Assembly (NCBI GenBank): GCA_036501085.1
Contig: DASYAZ010000173.1
Span: 1-18,640, forward strand
Length of the DNA stretch: 18,640 nucleotides
Origin: GCA-003244245 sp036501085
GTDB taxonomy: Bacteria > Actinomycetota > Actinomycetes > Mycobacteriales > Pseudonocardiaceae
Direction of reading: 5' to 3'
Shown one piece after another: positions 7,697 through 15,315 of this stretch (position 1 is the first letter of the stretch; every line of letters starts with the position of its first letter). A program made the translations under genes and the position numbers. Under the pieces are notes generated by a model. The model made no database searches, was not told where the DNA came from, and worked only from the letters and a program-made list of their open reading frames with translations.

Positions 7697-8935
7697 TCAC
7701 GACTGTCCTTCCAGCAGGTCGAACCAGCTCACAGCGGTGTCCACGTCCTTGTCCCCCCGGCCGGAGAGGTTCACCAGGATCAGGGCCTCCGGCCCCAGCT
7801 CCGCTCCCAGTTGCAGCGCTCCAGCCAGGGCATGCGCCGACTCGATCGCCGGGATGATCCCCTCGGTCCGGGAGAGCAACCGGAAGGCGTCCATCGCCTG
7901 CGCGTCGGTGATCGGCCGGTACTCGGCACGCCCGGTGTCCTTGAGCCAGGAATGCTCGGGACCCACCCCGGGATAGTCCAGGCCGGCGGAGATCGAGTGG
8001 GTCTCGATGGTCTGCCCGTCGGAATCCTGCAGCAGGTAGGACAGCGCACCGTGCAGCATCCCGGGCGCACCCGCAGACAATGTTGCAGCGTGCCGTCCGG
8101 TGTCCACCCCATCCCCAGCGGCTTCGAAGCCGATCAGGCGTACTCCCGGATCATCCATGAACGGGTGGAAGATACCGATCGCGTTGGAGCCACCACCGAC
8201 GCAGGCGACCACCGCATCGGGCAGCCGGCCATGGCGGGCCAGGACCTGCTCGCGGGCCTCCAACCCGATCACCCGGTGAAAATCGCGCACCATCACCGGG
8301 AAGGGATGTGGCCCGGCGACCGTGCCCAGGATGTAATGGGTGCTCTCGACGTTGGTCACCCAGTCCCGCAAGGCCTCGTTGATGGCGTCCTTCAGGGTGC
8401 GCGATCCCGTCTTGACCGCCACGACCTCGGAACCGAGCAGCCGCATCCGGGCGACGTTGAGCGCTTGGCGCTGGGTGTCCACCTCACCCATGTAGACCAC
8501 GCACTCCAGCCCGAGCAGCGCGCACGCGGTGGCGGTGGCGACACCGTGCTGGCCGGCACCGGTCTCGGCGATCACCCGCGGCTTGCCCATCCGCTCGGTG
8601 AGCAAGGCCTGCCCCAGCACATTATTGATCTTGTGGGAGCCGGTGTGGTTGAGGTCCTCGCGCTTGAGCACGATCCGGGCTCCCCCGGCGAGCTCGGAGA
8701 ACCTGGGCGCCTCGGTGATCGGCGAGGGCCGGCCGGCGTAGTCGGCGAGCAAGCCGTTCAGCCGGCTGGTGAAGGCCGGGTCCGACCGGGCATCGGTGTA
8801 GGCGACGGCGAGCTCGTCGAGGGCGGCGATGAGCGCCTCCGGCACGAACCGGCCGCCGAAACTCCCGAAATAGCCACGGCCGTCCGGCTGGGCGGCGGTG
8901 TGCGGCGCGGGCTGGATGCCGACCATGCCGCTCAC
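7697..8935 (-). CDS. trpB: Tryptophan synthase beta subunit
   Basis: TrpB is the PLP enzyme that condenses indole and serine to tryptophan. The product of about 412 residues has GYFGSFGGRFVPEAL at the N-terminus, the PLP lysine in NHTGSHKINN (K102 from the chosen start), ETGAGQHG with the catalytic glutamate (E124), and the phosphate-binding GGGSNAIG (247-254). I choose the GTG at 8935-8933 because it makes a GTGA overlap with the trpC stop. A GTG at 8953 and an ATG at 8926 are in the same frame and differ only by a few residues. Confidence 0.96.
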   Translation of the reverse strand: MSGMVGIQPAPHTAAQPDGRGYFGSFGGRFVPEALIAALDELAVAYTDARSDPAFTSRLNGLLADYAGRPSPITEAPRFSELAGGARIVLKREDLNHTGSHKINNVLGQALLTERMGKPRVIAETGAGQHGVATATACALLGLECVVYMGEVDTQRQALNVARMRLLGSEVVAVKTGSRTLKDAINEALRDWVTNVESTHYILGTVAGPHPFPVMVRDFHRVIGLEAREQVLARHGRLPDAVVACVGGGSNAIGIFHPFMDDPGVRLIGFEAAGDGVDTGRHAATLSAGAPGMLHGALSYLLQDSDGQTIETHSISAGLDYPGVGPEHSWLKDTGRAEYRPITDAQAMDAFRLLSRTEGIIPAIESAHALAGALQLGAELGPEALILVNLSGRGDKDVDTAVSWFDLLEGQS

Positions 8936-9741
8936 CGAGCCGGTTTCGGGCACGCGGGGTGTGATCCCGCGGTGACCAGCTGGACCACCGCGGCCTTGGG
9001 GTCGCCGCTGGTCACCAACCCCTCCCCGACGAGCACCGCATCGGCGCCGGCGCCGGCATAGGCGAGCAGGTCCGCCGGCCCGCGAATCCCGGACTCGGCG
9101 ACCCGCAGCACGTCACCGGGTAGCCCTGGCACGATCTTGCCGAAGACGTTGGGATTCACGTCCAAGGTGTGCAGGTCGCGGGCGTTGACACCGATCAGCG
9201 TCGCCCCGGCTTCCAGGGCCCGGTCGGCCTCCTCGGCGGTATGCACCTCGACCAGCGCGGCCATCCCCAGCGACTCCACCCGATCGACCAGCGCCTCCAG
9301 CGCGTTCTGCTCCAGCGCGGCCACGATCAGCAGCACCACGTCCGCGCCGTGCGCGCGCGACTCGTGTACCTGGTAGGGGCTGACGATGAAATCCTTGCGC
9401 AGCACCGGGACGTCCACCGCGGCCCGCACCGCGTCCAGGTCGGCCAGCGAGCCACCGAAGCGGCGGCCCTCGGTGAGTACGCTGATCATGCGGGCGCCGG
9501 CGTCGGCGTAGTCCGCGGCCAGTGCGGCCGGATCCGGGATCTCGGCCAGCGCGCCGCGGGACGGGCTGCATCGCTTCACCTCCGCGATGACACCGATTCC
9601 CGGCCCGCGCAGCGCCGTCAGCGCATCGCGTGGAGCCGGCACCCGGATCGCGCGCCGCTTGACCTCGCTGAACTCCACAGCGGCTTCCCGGGCCGCGAGG
9701 TCGACTCTGACCCCTTCGAGGATCGTCTCCAGGACACTCAA
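8932..9741 (-). CDS. trpC: Indole-3-glycerol phosphate synthase
   Basis: TrpC closes carboxyphenylamino-deoxyribulose phosphate to indole-3-glycerol phosphate. The 269-residue monofunctional protein has VIAEVKRCSPSRG (K56), VPVLRKDFIVSPYQV (K116), LVEVHT (E165), GVNARDL (N186) and AESGIRG (S217), the usual catalytic and substrate-binding set. The start is a TTG at 9741-9739 with a GGGGAGAGG purine run just upstream; the longer open frame upstream does not look like TrpC. No trpF domain is fused, consistent with PriA supplying that step. Confidence 0.96.
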   Translation of the reverse strand: MSVLETILEGVRVDLAAREAAVEFSEVKRRAIRVPAPRDALTALRGPGIGVIAEVKRCSPSRGALAEIPDPAALAADYADAGARMISVLTEGRRFGGSLADLDAVRAAVDVPVLRKDFIVSPYQVHESRAHGADVVLLIVAALEQNALEALVDRVESLGMAALVEVHTAEEADRALEAGATLIGVNARDLHTLDVNPNVFGKIVPGLPGDVLRVAESGIRGPADLLAYAGAGADAVLVGEGLVTSGDPKAAVVQLVTAGSHPACPKPAR

Positions 9742-9808
9742 GCCTCTCCCCTTCCGCCCCCGTGCGCAGCCGGGTATCGATGCTAGCTCCGGCGTGTCCC
9801 CCAGCTCC

Positions 9809-10411
9809 TCACCGGGGGTGTCCGGGCATGGTGGGGTCCTCGCCGGCGTCCATCCGCTCCCAGAACCGGCCCTCCGCCGGCGCCGGCTGTGCCGCGCGCG
9901 CTCCCGGCGCCTGGTAACGGCGACCCAACCGCGGCATTCGGTGGCCACGCACCAGCAGAACCAGGCCCGCCGCGGCCATCAACACCGCCCCGCCAACGGC
10001 CAGTGCCGGACCCCCGAGCAACACTGTGGCCGCCCCGGTGGGGACCGAGCGGGCGGGCAGATCTGCCGTAGCGATGGCGCTGCCGGTACGCCAGCGCGCG
10101 TCGGCGATCCGCAGCACCGCCCCGACCGGTGGCCATGCCGCGGCTAGCAGCACCACACCGAGCACGGCCCGGGCCCACCCCCCGGTGGCCAGCACGCCGG
10201 CCACCGCGGCCAGCGCGAGCAGGGCCAGCGGTCCCAGTGCGGCCAGCACCGTGGATCCCTCCAGGCGCACCTGGACGATCCCGCGCAGGGGTACCTGGAA
10301 GGCGACCTGCGCCCAGCCGAGCATCGCCGCACCGGCCAGCAGGGCCGCCGCCGCGAGCAGCAGCACGGTGGTGATGGTCAGTGCCCCCCGCGAGGCGGCA
10401 CGCTCAGGCAC
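9809..10411 (-). CDS. Trp-operon-associated membrane protein (TIGR02234)
   Basis: This 200-residue protein matches the actinobacterial family found between trpE and trpC (Trp_oprn_chp). Four hydrophobic segments are visible at about 9-33, 56-77, 80-100 and 128-153, followed by a cytoplasmic-looking tail with MPRLGRRYQAP and the family-typical end FWERMDAGEDPT. Its function is unknown; the constant place in the trp operon suggests a role in tryptophan or precursor handling at the membrane, which is inference. The start is a GTG at 10411-10409 that overlaps the trpE end by eight bases, so translation is probably coupled to trpE. It is separated from trpC by 67 bases. Confidence 0.9.
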   Translation of the reverse strand: MPERAASRGALTITTVLLLAAAALLAGAAMLGWAQVAFQVPLRGIVQVRLEGSTVLAALGPLALLALAAVAGVLATGGWARAVLGVVLLAAAWPPVGAVLRIADARWRTGSAIATADLPARSVPTGAATVLLGGPALAVGGAVLMAAAGLVLLVRGHRMPRLGRRYQAPGARAAQPAPAEGRFWERMDAGEDPTMPGHPR

Positions 10412-11993
10412 GCACCGACCCGGCGGGCTCGCTGTCCGCCAGCCGCATCGTCCCCGCCGCAGCGATGGCAGCCAGCACCGCCCCGGCTTTGTTCAGGCAT
10501 TCGGCGTCCTCGGCCACCGGATCGGAATCTGCCACGATACCCCCGCCGGCTTGGACGTAGGCGACACCGTCCCGGACCATCGCGGTGCGGATCGCGATGG
10601 CGGTATCGGCGTCCCCGGCGAAGTCCAGGTAGCCGACCACTCCCCCGTACACCCCGCGCCGGGTGGGCTCGAGCTCCTCGATGAGCTCCATCGCCCGCGG
10701 CTTGGGCGCCCCGGACAGCGTTCCAGCGGGGAAGCAGGCGGTGACCGCGTCGAAGGCGGTGTACCCCGGAGCCAGCTCACCGGTGACCGTGGAGACCAGG
10801 TGCATGACGTGGCTGTAGCGCTCGACCCGGAAGAAGTCGGTGACGTGCACCGAGCCGGGGCGGCACACCCGGCCGACGTCGTTGCGGCCGAGGTCGACCA
10901 GCATGAGGTGCTCGGCGCGCTCCTTCTCGTCGACCATCAGGTCCTTCTCCAGGATGCAGTCCTCGTCCGGGTCGGCGCCGCGGGGGCGGGTGCCGGCGAT
11001 CGGGTGCGTGGTGACCTTGCCGTCCCGCACCGTCACCAGGGACTCCGGGCTGCAGCCGACGATGCTGAAGTCCTCCAGGGTCAGCAGGTACATGTAGGGG
11101 CTGGGGTTGCTGGTGCGCAGTACCCGGTAGATGTCCAGCGGGTCCGCATCGGTGGTCATCTCGAAACGCTGGGAGACCACGACCTGGAAGGCCTCGCCGG
11201 CGCGGATCGCCTCCTTGGCGGCCTCGACGGCGGCGTAGTGCTGGTCGGGGCTGCGCCGGCGAAGGAACTCCGGCGCCGGCCGGCTGAACACCGCCGCGCT
11301 GGCCGGCGCCGCCGTGCACAGCTTCGCGGCCATACCGTCTAGCCGCGCAACTGCGTTGTTGTAGGCCTCGTCCACCCGGTGCGACGAGTCATCCCAGTTG
11401 ATCGCGTTGGCGATCAGCGTGACGGTGCCCTCATGGTGGTCTAAGGCGGCGAGATCGGTGGCCAGCAGCATCACCAGCTCAGGCACCCGCAGGTCGTCCT
11501 CGGCCAGCTCCGGGAGCCGTTCCAGGTGCCGGACCGCGTCATAGCCCAGGTAGCCCACCATCCCGCCGGTGAGCGGGGGTAGGCCGGGAAGCGGCTCGGT
11601 ATGCAGCGCGGCAACGGTCTCCCGCAACGCGTCCAGCGGGGTACCTGCCCACGGGCTGCCCACGCCGGGCAGCCCCACCGGTGGTGTGCCACCCCAGACC
11701 GTGCGGCCGCCGGATTCGGTGAGCGTGGCGGCGCTGCGCACCCCGACAAAGGACCAGCGCGACCAGGAAGAACCGTTCTCGGCCGATTCGAACAGGAACG
11801 TTCCGGGCCGGCCCTGGGCGAGCTTGCGGTACACCCCCAGCGGGGTCTCGCCGTCAGCGAGCAGGGTCCGGGTTACCGGGATCACCCGGCGATCCCTCGC
11901 CAGAGCGCGGAACCGCTCCCGATCCAGTGGCAGTGTTCCGATACTGGGTGTTCCGATGCGGGTGCCGATGCCAGGGGCGCCGATGCTGACCAT
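10404..11993 (-). CDS. trpE: Anthranilate synthase component I
   Basis: TrpE converts chorismate, with ammonia from the glutaminase partner TrpG, to anthranilate, the first step of tryptophan synthesis. The 529-residue product has the N-terminal domain with TFLFESAENG (feedback-site serine S70, equivalent to the LLES motif), then the chorismate-binding domain from about 255 with PSPYMYLL, IAGTRPRG, GRNDVGRV, HVMHLVSTVTG, the signature GTLSGAPKPRAMELIEELEP, and GGGIVADSDP. The start is the ATG at 11993-11991 with no Shine-Dalgarno sequence. The first 20 residues are a low-complexity SIG/TP repeat not found in typical TrpE proteins. No trpG lies next to it in this window. Confidence 0.97.
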   Translation of the reverse strand: MVSIGAPGIGTRIGTPSIGTLPLDRERFRALARDRRVIPVTRTLLADGETPLGVYRKLAQGRPGTFLFESAENGSSWSRWSFVGVRSAATLTESGGRTVWGGTPPVGLPGVGSPWAGTPLDALRETVAALHTEPLPGLPPLTGGMVGYLGYDAVRHLERLPELAEDDLRVPELVMLLATDLAALDHHEGTVTLIANAINWDDSSHRVDEAYNNAVARLDGMAAKLCTAAPASAAVFSRPAPEFLRRRSPDQHYAAVEAAKEAIRAGEAFQVVVSQRFEMTTDADPLDIYRVLRTSNPSPYMYLLTLEDFSIVGCSPESLVTVRDGKVTTHPIAGTRPRGADPDEDCILEKDLMVDEKERAEHLMLVDLGRNDVGRVCRPGSVHVTDFFRVERYSHVMHLVSTVTGELAPGYTAFDAVTACFPAGTLSGAPKPRAMELIEELEPTRRGVYGGVVGYLDFAGDADTAIAIRTAMVRDGVAYVQAGGGIVADSDPVAEDAECLNKAGAVLAAIAAAGTMRLADSEPAGSVRA

Positions 11994-12005
11994 GGCGCCA
12001 TTGTG
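11994..12005 (-). promoter_or_regulatory. Weak candidate -10 of trpE
   Basis: On the minus strand CACAAT (12005-12000) stands six bases before the trpE ATG, a spacing that would give a leaderless message. The match to TAnnnT is imperfect and no -35 box is seen. The region 11994-12071 between trpE and the TetR gene is only 78 bases long, so any trp attenuator with a leader peptide would have to lie inside the TetR coding region; I see none in the gap. Confidence 0.25.
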
Positions 12006-12013
12006 CCCGCCGT

Positions 12014-12042
12014 TTGACGGCTACGTGCGCCCGGCATACCTT
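12014..12042 (+). promoter_or_regulatory. Promoter of the TetR-family gene
   Basis: TTGACG (12014-12019), a 17-base spacer and TACCTT (12037-12042) give a near-consensus housekeeping-sigma promoter in the plus direction. Transcription would start near 12049, about 23 bases before the ATG at 12072. Confidence 0.6.
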
Positions 12043-12061
12043 TTCATTCTCCGTTGAAAAG
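12040..12061. promoter_or_regulatory. Candidate TetR operator over the tetR promoter
   Basis: CTTTTCA (12040-12046) and TGAAAAG (12055-12061) form a perfect 7-base inverted repeat with an 8-base centre. It covers the end of the -10 box, the likely transcription start and the edge of the ribosome-binding site, which is where an autorepressor of this family would bind. The AT-rich palindrome stands out in GC-rich DNA. Its link to the regulator is inferred from position. Confidence 0.45.
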
Positions 12062-12071
12062 AGGTCTGGGA

Positions 12072-12695
12072 ATGGTTGCCGAGCACGTCAAGCGGGGCCG
12101 TCCGCATCGTCCGGGTCGTCCGCGGGGGCGCCGCCCGGCCGGCGAGGACACCAAGGCGGCCCTGCGCAGCGCGGCCCGGATGGAGTTCACCGAGCGCGGT
12201 TTCGACGGTGCCACCGTCCGAGCGATCGCCGAGCGGGCCGGGGTGGACGCCGCGATGGTCAACCATTGGTTCGGTGGGAAGGACAGGTTGTTCGTCGCCG
12301 CCATGGAGATCCCGGTCGATCCGGCGGAGATCATGCCCCGGATCCTCGACGGGCCGCCCGAACACCTGGCCGAGCGGATCCTGCGCACGTTCCTGTCGAT
12401 CTGGGACAACGAGGGTGGCGGGGGGCTGGCGGCATTGCTGCGCAGCGTGGCCAGCCACGAGCAGGCGGCCAGGATGATGCGGGAGTTCATCAGCCGGGTG
12501 GTGTTCGGTCGCATCGTCTCCATCGCGTCCCCGGACCAGTGGGAGCTGCGCGCGGCGCTGTGCGGGACCCAGATCGCCGGTCTGGGAATGATCCGGTACC
12601 TGATCCGCCTCGAGCCGCTGGCCTCCGCCGATCACGACACCGTGGTCAACGCGATCGCCCCGAACCTGCAGCGCTACCTGACTGGCGTCTTGTGA
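12072..12695 (+). CDS. TetR/AcrR family transcriptional regulator
   Basis: The 207-residue product has a TetR N-terminal DNA-binding domain: a helix AALRSAARMEFTERGFDGATV, then the helix-turn-helix VRAIAERAGVDAAMVNHWFGGKDRLF (about 49-74). The C-terminal part resembles the TetR_C (PsrA/Rv1353-like) ligand-binding domain, but the ligand cannot be told. A very basic tail, HVKRGRPHRPGRPRGRRP (5-22), precedes the DNA-binding domain and looks AT-hook-like. The ATG at 12072 is preferred because AGAGG lies eight bases upstream; a TTG at 12054 would add six residues. It is divergent from trpE by 78 bases and convergent with hisI, which puts it between the his and trp runs. Control of itself, and perhaps of trpE, is inferred. 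Confidence 0.9.
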   Translation: MVAEHVKRGRPHRPGRPRGRRPAGEDTKAALRSAARMEFTERGFDGATVRAIAERAGVDAAMVNHWFGGKDRLFVAAMEIPVDPAEIMPRILDGPPEHLAERILRTFLSIWDNEGGGGLAALLRSVASHEQAARMMREFISRVVFGRIVSIASPDQWELRAALCGTQIAGLGMIRYLIRLEPLASADHDTVVNAIAPNLQRYLTGVL

Positions 12696-12731
12696 GTGCG
12701 TAACAGTGTTCTAGCACCCAATGCCACTCAC
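12692..12731. terminator. Inverted repeat between convergent tetR and hisI
   Basis: GTGAGTG (12692-12698) and CACTCAC (12725-12731) form a perfect 7-base inverted repeat, with a smaller GTG/CAC pair around CTAG in the middle. It spans both stop codons (TGA at 12693-12695 and TAG at 12713-12711), so it could end transcription from either side. There is no U tract. The function is inferred from the convergent arrangement. Confidence 0.4.
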
Positions 12732-13064
12732 GAGCACTGACCTGCTAAAACAGGTCGGTGCACCGGTGTGGCAGGCCGGGCCGACCTGGTCGACGACGAG
12801 CAGCAGGGCATCGCCGTCGCAGTCCAACCGCACCTCGTGCACGTGCTGGGTGTGCCCGGAGGTCTCACCCTTGACCCAGTAGGCCTGCCTGCTGCGCGAC
12901 CAGTAGGTGGCCCGGCCGGTGCTCAGGGTGCGGTGCAGCGCCTCGTCGTCCATCCAGCCCACCATCAGCACCTCGCCGGTGCCGCGTTGCTGCACCACGG
13001 CGCACACCAGCCCGTCGGGGTTGCGCTTGAGCTTGCCGGCGAGCACCGGATCCAGCCCGGTCAC
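12711..13064 (-). CDS. hisI: Phosphoribosyl-AMP cyclohydrolase
   Basis: HisI opens the adenine ring of phosphoribosyl-AMP, the third step of histidine synthesis. The 117-residue monofunctional enzyme contains VLMVGWMDDEAL, YWSRSRQAYWVKGETSGHTQ, and the Zn/Mg-binding region DCDGDALLLVVDQVGPACHT followed by GAPTCF; the metal-ligand cysteines are C82, C98 and C105. No HisE (pyrophosphohydrolase) domain is fused. The GTG start at 13064 makes a GTGA overlap with the hisF stop, so it is translationally coupled. It is the last his gene of the run. Confidence 0.96.
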   Translation of the reverse strand: MTGLDPVLAGKLKRNPDGLVCAVVQQRGTGEVLMVGWMDDEALHRTLSTGRATYWSRSRQAYWVKGETSGHTQHVHEVRLDCDGDALLLVVDQVGPACHTGAPTCFSRSVLVSGIGC

Positions 13065-13834
13065 CGGACGGTGACCCCGGCCTCGCGGAGGCCATCCTTG
13101 ACCTCACCGATCCGCAACTGGCCGAAATGGAAGACGCTGGCGGCGAGCACCGCGTCGGCCCCGGCCCGCACGGCGGGCGGGAAGTGTTCCACCTCGCCCG
13201 CTCCCCCGCTGGCGATCACCGGCACGGTGACGGCGGCCCGCACCGCCGAGATCATCTCCAGGTCGAAGCCGGCCTTGGTGCCATCGGCGTCGATGGAGTT
13301 GAGCAGGATCTCCCCCACCCCCAGTTCCTGGCCGCGCTGCGCCCAGGCCACCGCGTCGATCCCGGTACCGCGCCGCCCGCCATGCGTGGTGACCTCGAAA
13401 CCGGATTCCGTCGGTGGTTCTCCGGCCGGCACCCGCCGGGCATCCACCGAGAGCACGATGCACTGGGCTCCGAAGCGGCGGCTGGCCTCACGCAGCAGCT
13501 CGGGGCGGGCCACCGCGGCGGTGTTGATGCTCACCTTGTCCGCCCCGGCTCGCAGTAGCCGGTCCACATCGGCGACCTCGCGGATCCCGCCGCCGACGGT
13601 GAGCGGGATGAACACGCATTCCGCGGTGCGGCGCACGACCTCGTACGTGGTCTCCCGGTCCGAGGAAGACGCGGTGACGTCAAGGAAGGTCAGCTCGTCG
13701 GCGCCCTGCTCGTCATAGACCGTGGCCAGCTCGACCGGATCTCCGGCGTCGCGCAGCTCGGCGAAGTTGACTCCCTTGACGACCCGTCCGGCGTCGACGT
13801 CCAGGCAGGGGATCACGCGCACCGCAACGGCCAT
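13061..13834 (-). CDS. hisF: Imidazole glycerol phosphate synthase, cyclase subunit
   Basis: HisF takes ammonia from HisH and converts PRFAR to imidazole glycerol phosphate and AICAR. The 257-residue TIM barrel has the catalytic aspartates D12 (VIPCLDVD) and D131 (VLSVDARR), GGGIREVADVDRLLRAGADK, and the second phosphate site PVIASGGAGEVEHF. The start is the ATG at 13834-13832, 17 bases after the priA stop. A weak GGGTGG run lies directly before it. Confidence 0.97.
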   Translation of the reverse strand: MAVAVRVIPCLDVDAGRVVKGVNFAELRDAGDPVELATVYDEQGADELTFLDVTASSSDRETTYEVVRRTAECVFIPLTVGGGIREVADVDRLLRAGADKVSINTAAVARPELLREASRRFGAQCIVLSVDARRVPAGEPPTESGFEVTTHGGRRGTGIDAVAWAQRGQELGVGEILLNSIDADGTKAGFDLEMISAVRAAVTVPVIASGGAGEVEHFPPAVRAGADAVLAASVFHFGQLRIGEVKDGLREAGVTVR

Positions 13835-13851
13835 CCACCCAGCCTAGGCGC

Positions 13852-14583
13852 TCAGCGGGCGGCGGCCAGCGCGTCGGGCAGGGTGAGCGCCCCGGCGTAG
13901 AGGGCCTTGCCGATGATCGCGCCCTCCACTCCCTCCGAGAACAACGCGGCAAGAGCGGCGACATCGCCGGCGCCGGAGACCCCGCCGGAGGCGATCACCG
14001 GGGCGCTGGTGCGGGCGCACACCGCGCGCAGCAGCTCCAGGTTCGGGCCGCGCAGCGTGCCGTCCTTGGTGACGTCGGTGACCACGTAGCGCGCGCACCC
14101 GTCGGCGTCCAGGCGGGCCAGCACGTCCCAGAGGTCGCCGCCGGACTCCGTCCAGCCCCGGGCGGCCAGGATGTGCTCGCCGTCGATGATCCGCACGTCG
14201 AGCCCCACGGCGATCCGCTCGCCGTGCTCGGCGATCACCGCGCGGCACCAGGCAGGGTTCTCCACCGCGGCAGTGCCCAGGTTCACCCGGGTGCAGCCGG
14301 TGGCCAGCGCCCGGCGCAGCGACTCGTCGTCCCGGATCCCCCCGGAGAGCTCCACCGCGATGTCCAGCCTGCCGACGACCTCGGCCAGCAGCTCCGCATT
14401 GGAGCCCCGGCCGAAAGCCGCATCCAGATCGACCAGGTGGATCCACTCCGCGCCGTCGGCCTGCCAGGCCAGCGCTGACTCGACGGGGTCGCCGTACCAG
14501 GTCTCGGTGCCGGCTTCGCCCTGGGTGAGGCGGACGGTCCGGCCACCGGCGACGTCCACCGCGGGCAGCAGTACGAAACTCAC
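13852..14583 (-). CDS. priA: Bifunctional HisA/TrpF isomerase (PriA)
   Basis: PriA catalyses the Amadori isomerisation of ProFAR in histidine synthesis and of phosphoribosyl anthranilate in tryptophan synthesis in actinobacteria. The 243-residue barrel has D10 (LLPAVDV), R18-region VRLTQGE, D129 (VGLDVR), the PriA-type loop ARGWTESGGD with R142 and W144, and VTDVTKDGTLRGPN. The RGW loop residues are those that let mycobacterial PriA accept both substrates, and the lack of a trpF among the trp genes here supports the dual role. The GTG at 14583-14581 is the likely start; a GTG three codons upstream (14592) is possible. Confidence 0.94.
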   Translation of the reverse strand: MSFVLLPAVDVAGGRTVRLTQGEAGTETWYGDPVESALAWQADGAEWIHLVDLDAAFGRGSNAELLAEVVGRLDIAVELSGGIRDDESLRRALATGCTRVNLGTAAVENPAWCRAVIAEHGERIAVGLDVRIIDGEHILAARGWTESGGDLWDVLARLDADGCARYVVTDVTKDGTLRGPNLELLRAVCARTSAPVIASGGVSGAGDVAALAALFSEGVEGAIIGKALYAGALTLPDALAAAR

Positions 14584-14593
14584 CCGGCCCACC

Positions 14594-15226
14594 CTAGGAC
14601 AGGGTCGCGATCCAGTTGCGGAGCAGTTGCGCACCGGCGTCGCCGGATTTCTCCGGATGGAACTGGGTTGCCCACAGCGGCCCGTTCTCCACCGCCGCCA
14701 CGAAGGGCTCACCGTGCTCGGCCCAGCTCACCAGGGGTGGCGGCAACGGTCCGGAGTTGTCCAGTTCCCAGCGCCGGGCGGCGTAGGAGTGCACGAAGTA
14801 GAACCGGGGCTCGGGGCCCAGGCCGGCGAAAAGCTGCGAGTCCGGCGGGCTGGTCACAGTGTTCCAGCCCATGTGTGGCAGCACGTCGGCCTTCAGCCGC
14901 TCCACGGTGCCGGGCCACTCCCCGCACCCGTCGGTCTGCACCCCGTGCTCGACGCCCCGGCTGAACAGCACCTGCATCCCCACGCAGATTCCCAGTACCG
15001 GGCGACCCCCAGCGAGCCGGCGACCGATGATCCGCTCACCGTGCACCGCACGGAGCCCCGCCATACACGCGGCGAACGCCCCCACCCCGGGCACCACCAG
15101 ACCATCAGCATTCAGCGTGGCGTCCACGTCGGCGGTCACCGTCACCTCGGCCCCGGCCCGCCGCACCGCCCGCTCCGCCGAGCGCAGATTCCCCGACCCG
15201 TAATCCAGCACCACCACACTCCGCAC
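14594..15226 (-). CDS. hisH: Imidazole glycerol phosphate synthase, glutaminase subunit
   Basis: HisH hydrolyses glutamine and channels ammonia to HisF. The 210-residue class I amidotransferase begins RSVVVLDYGSGNLRSAERA and has the nucleophile C81 in GICVGMQVLFSRG and the partner residues H190 and E192 in QFHPEKSG; PHMGWNTV and FYFVHSYA are also typical. The GTG at 15226-15224 is chosen because it gives the standard length; GTG codons at 15217 and 15214 are in frame. A G-rich run lies just upstream. It is preceded by palindromic element 2 and by the flavoprotein gene instead of by hisB directly. Confidence 0.95.
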   Translation of the reverse strand: MRSVVVLDYGSGNLRSAERAVRRAGAEVTVTADVDATLNADGLVVPGVGAFAACMAGLRAVHGERIIGRRLAGGRPVLGICVGMQVLFSRGVEHGVQTDGCGEWPGTVERLKADVLPHMGWNTVTSPPDSQLFAGLGPEPRFYFVHSYAARRWELDNSGPLPPPLVSWAEHGEPFVAAVENGPLWATQFHPEKSGDAGAQLLRNWIATLS

Positions 15227-15246
15227 CCCCCCAGCGTGCCCGCCCC

Positions 15247-15310
15247 CGCATTCAGCGGGCTGAGCGGGGTAAACGAGGCGCTGATGACCCCGCTCAGCCC
15301 GCTGAATGCG
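15247..15310. repeat. Palindromic element 2 (24-16-24 hairpin) between flavoprotein gene and hisH
   Basis: The arms 15247-15270 and 15287-15310 are perfect inverted copies of 24 bases around a 16-base loop (15271-15286). The arms read CGCATTCAGCGGGCTGAG... inward and match the arms of element 1, about 8.5 kb away. Each arm also holds a small nested inverted repeat, TCAGC-GG-GCTGA. The element starts five bases after the flavoprotein stop codon and ends 20 bases before the hisH start. There is no U tract. Confidence 0.95.
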
Positions 15311-15315
15311 AAGGG

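Noticed and set aside
10026..11342. Long plus-strand open frames opposite trpE and other minus-strand genes
   Set aside because: Such antisense frames are expected at high GC; they have biased composition and no recognisable domain.
11994..12071. trp attenuator or leader peptide before trpE
   Set aside because: The gap is 78 bases, holds the regulator promoter, and has no run of Trp codons or terminator hairpin on the minus strand.
12739..12756. Perfect 6-base hairpin GACCTG-CTAAAA-CAGGTC
   Set aside because: It lies inside the hisI coding end, is short, and has no U tract after it; it may be chance.
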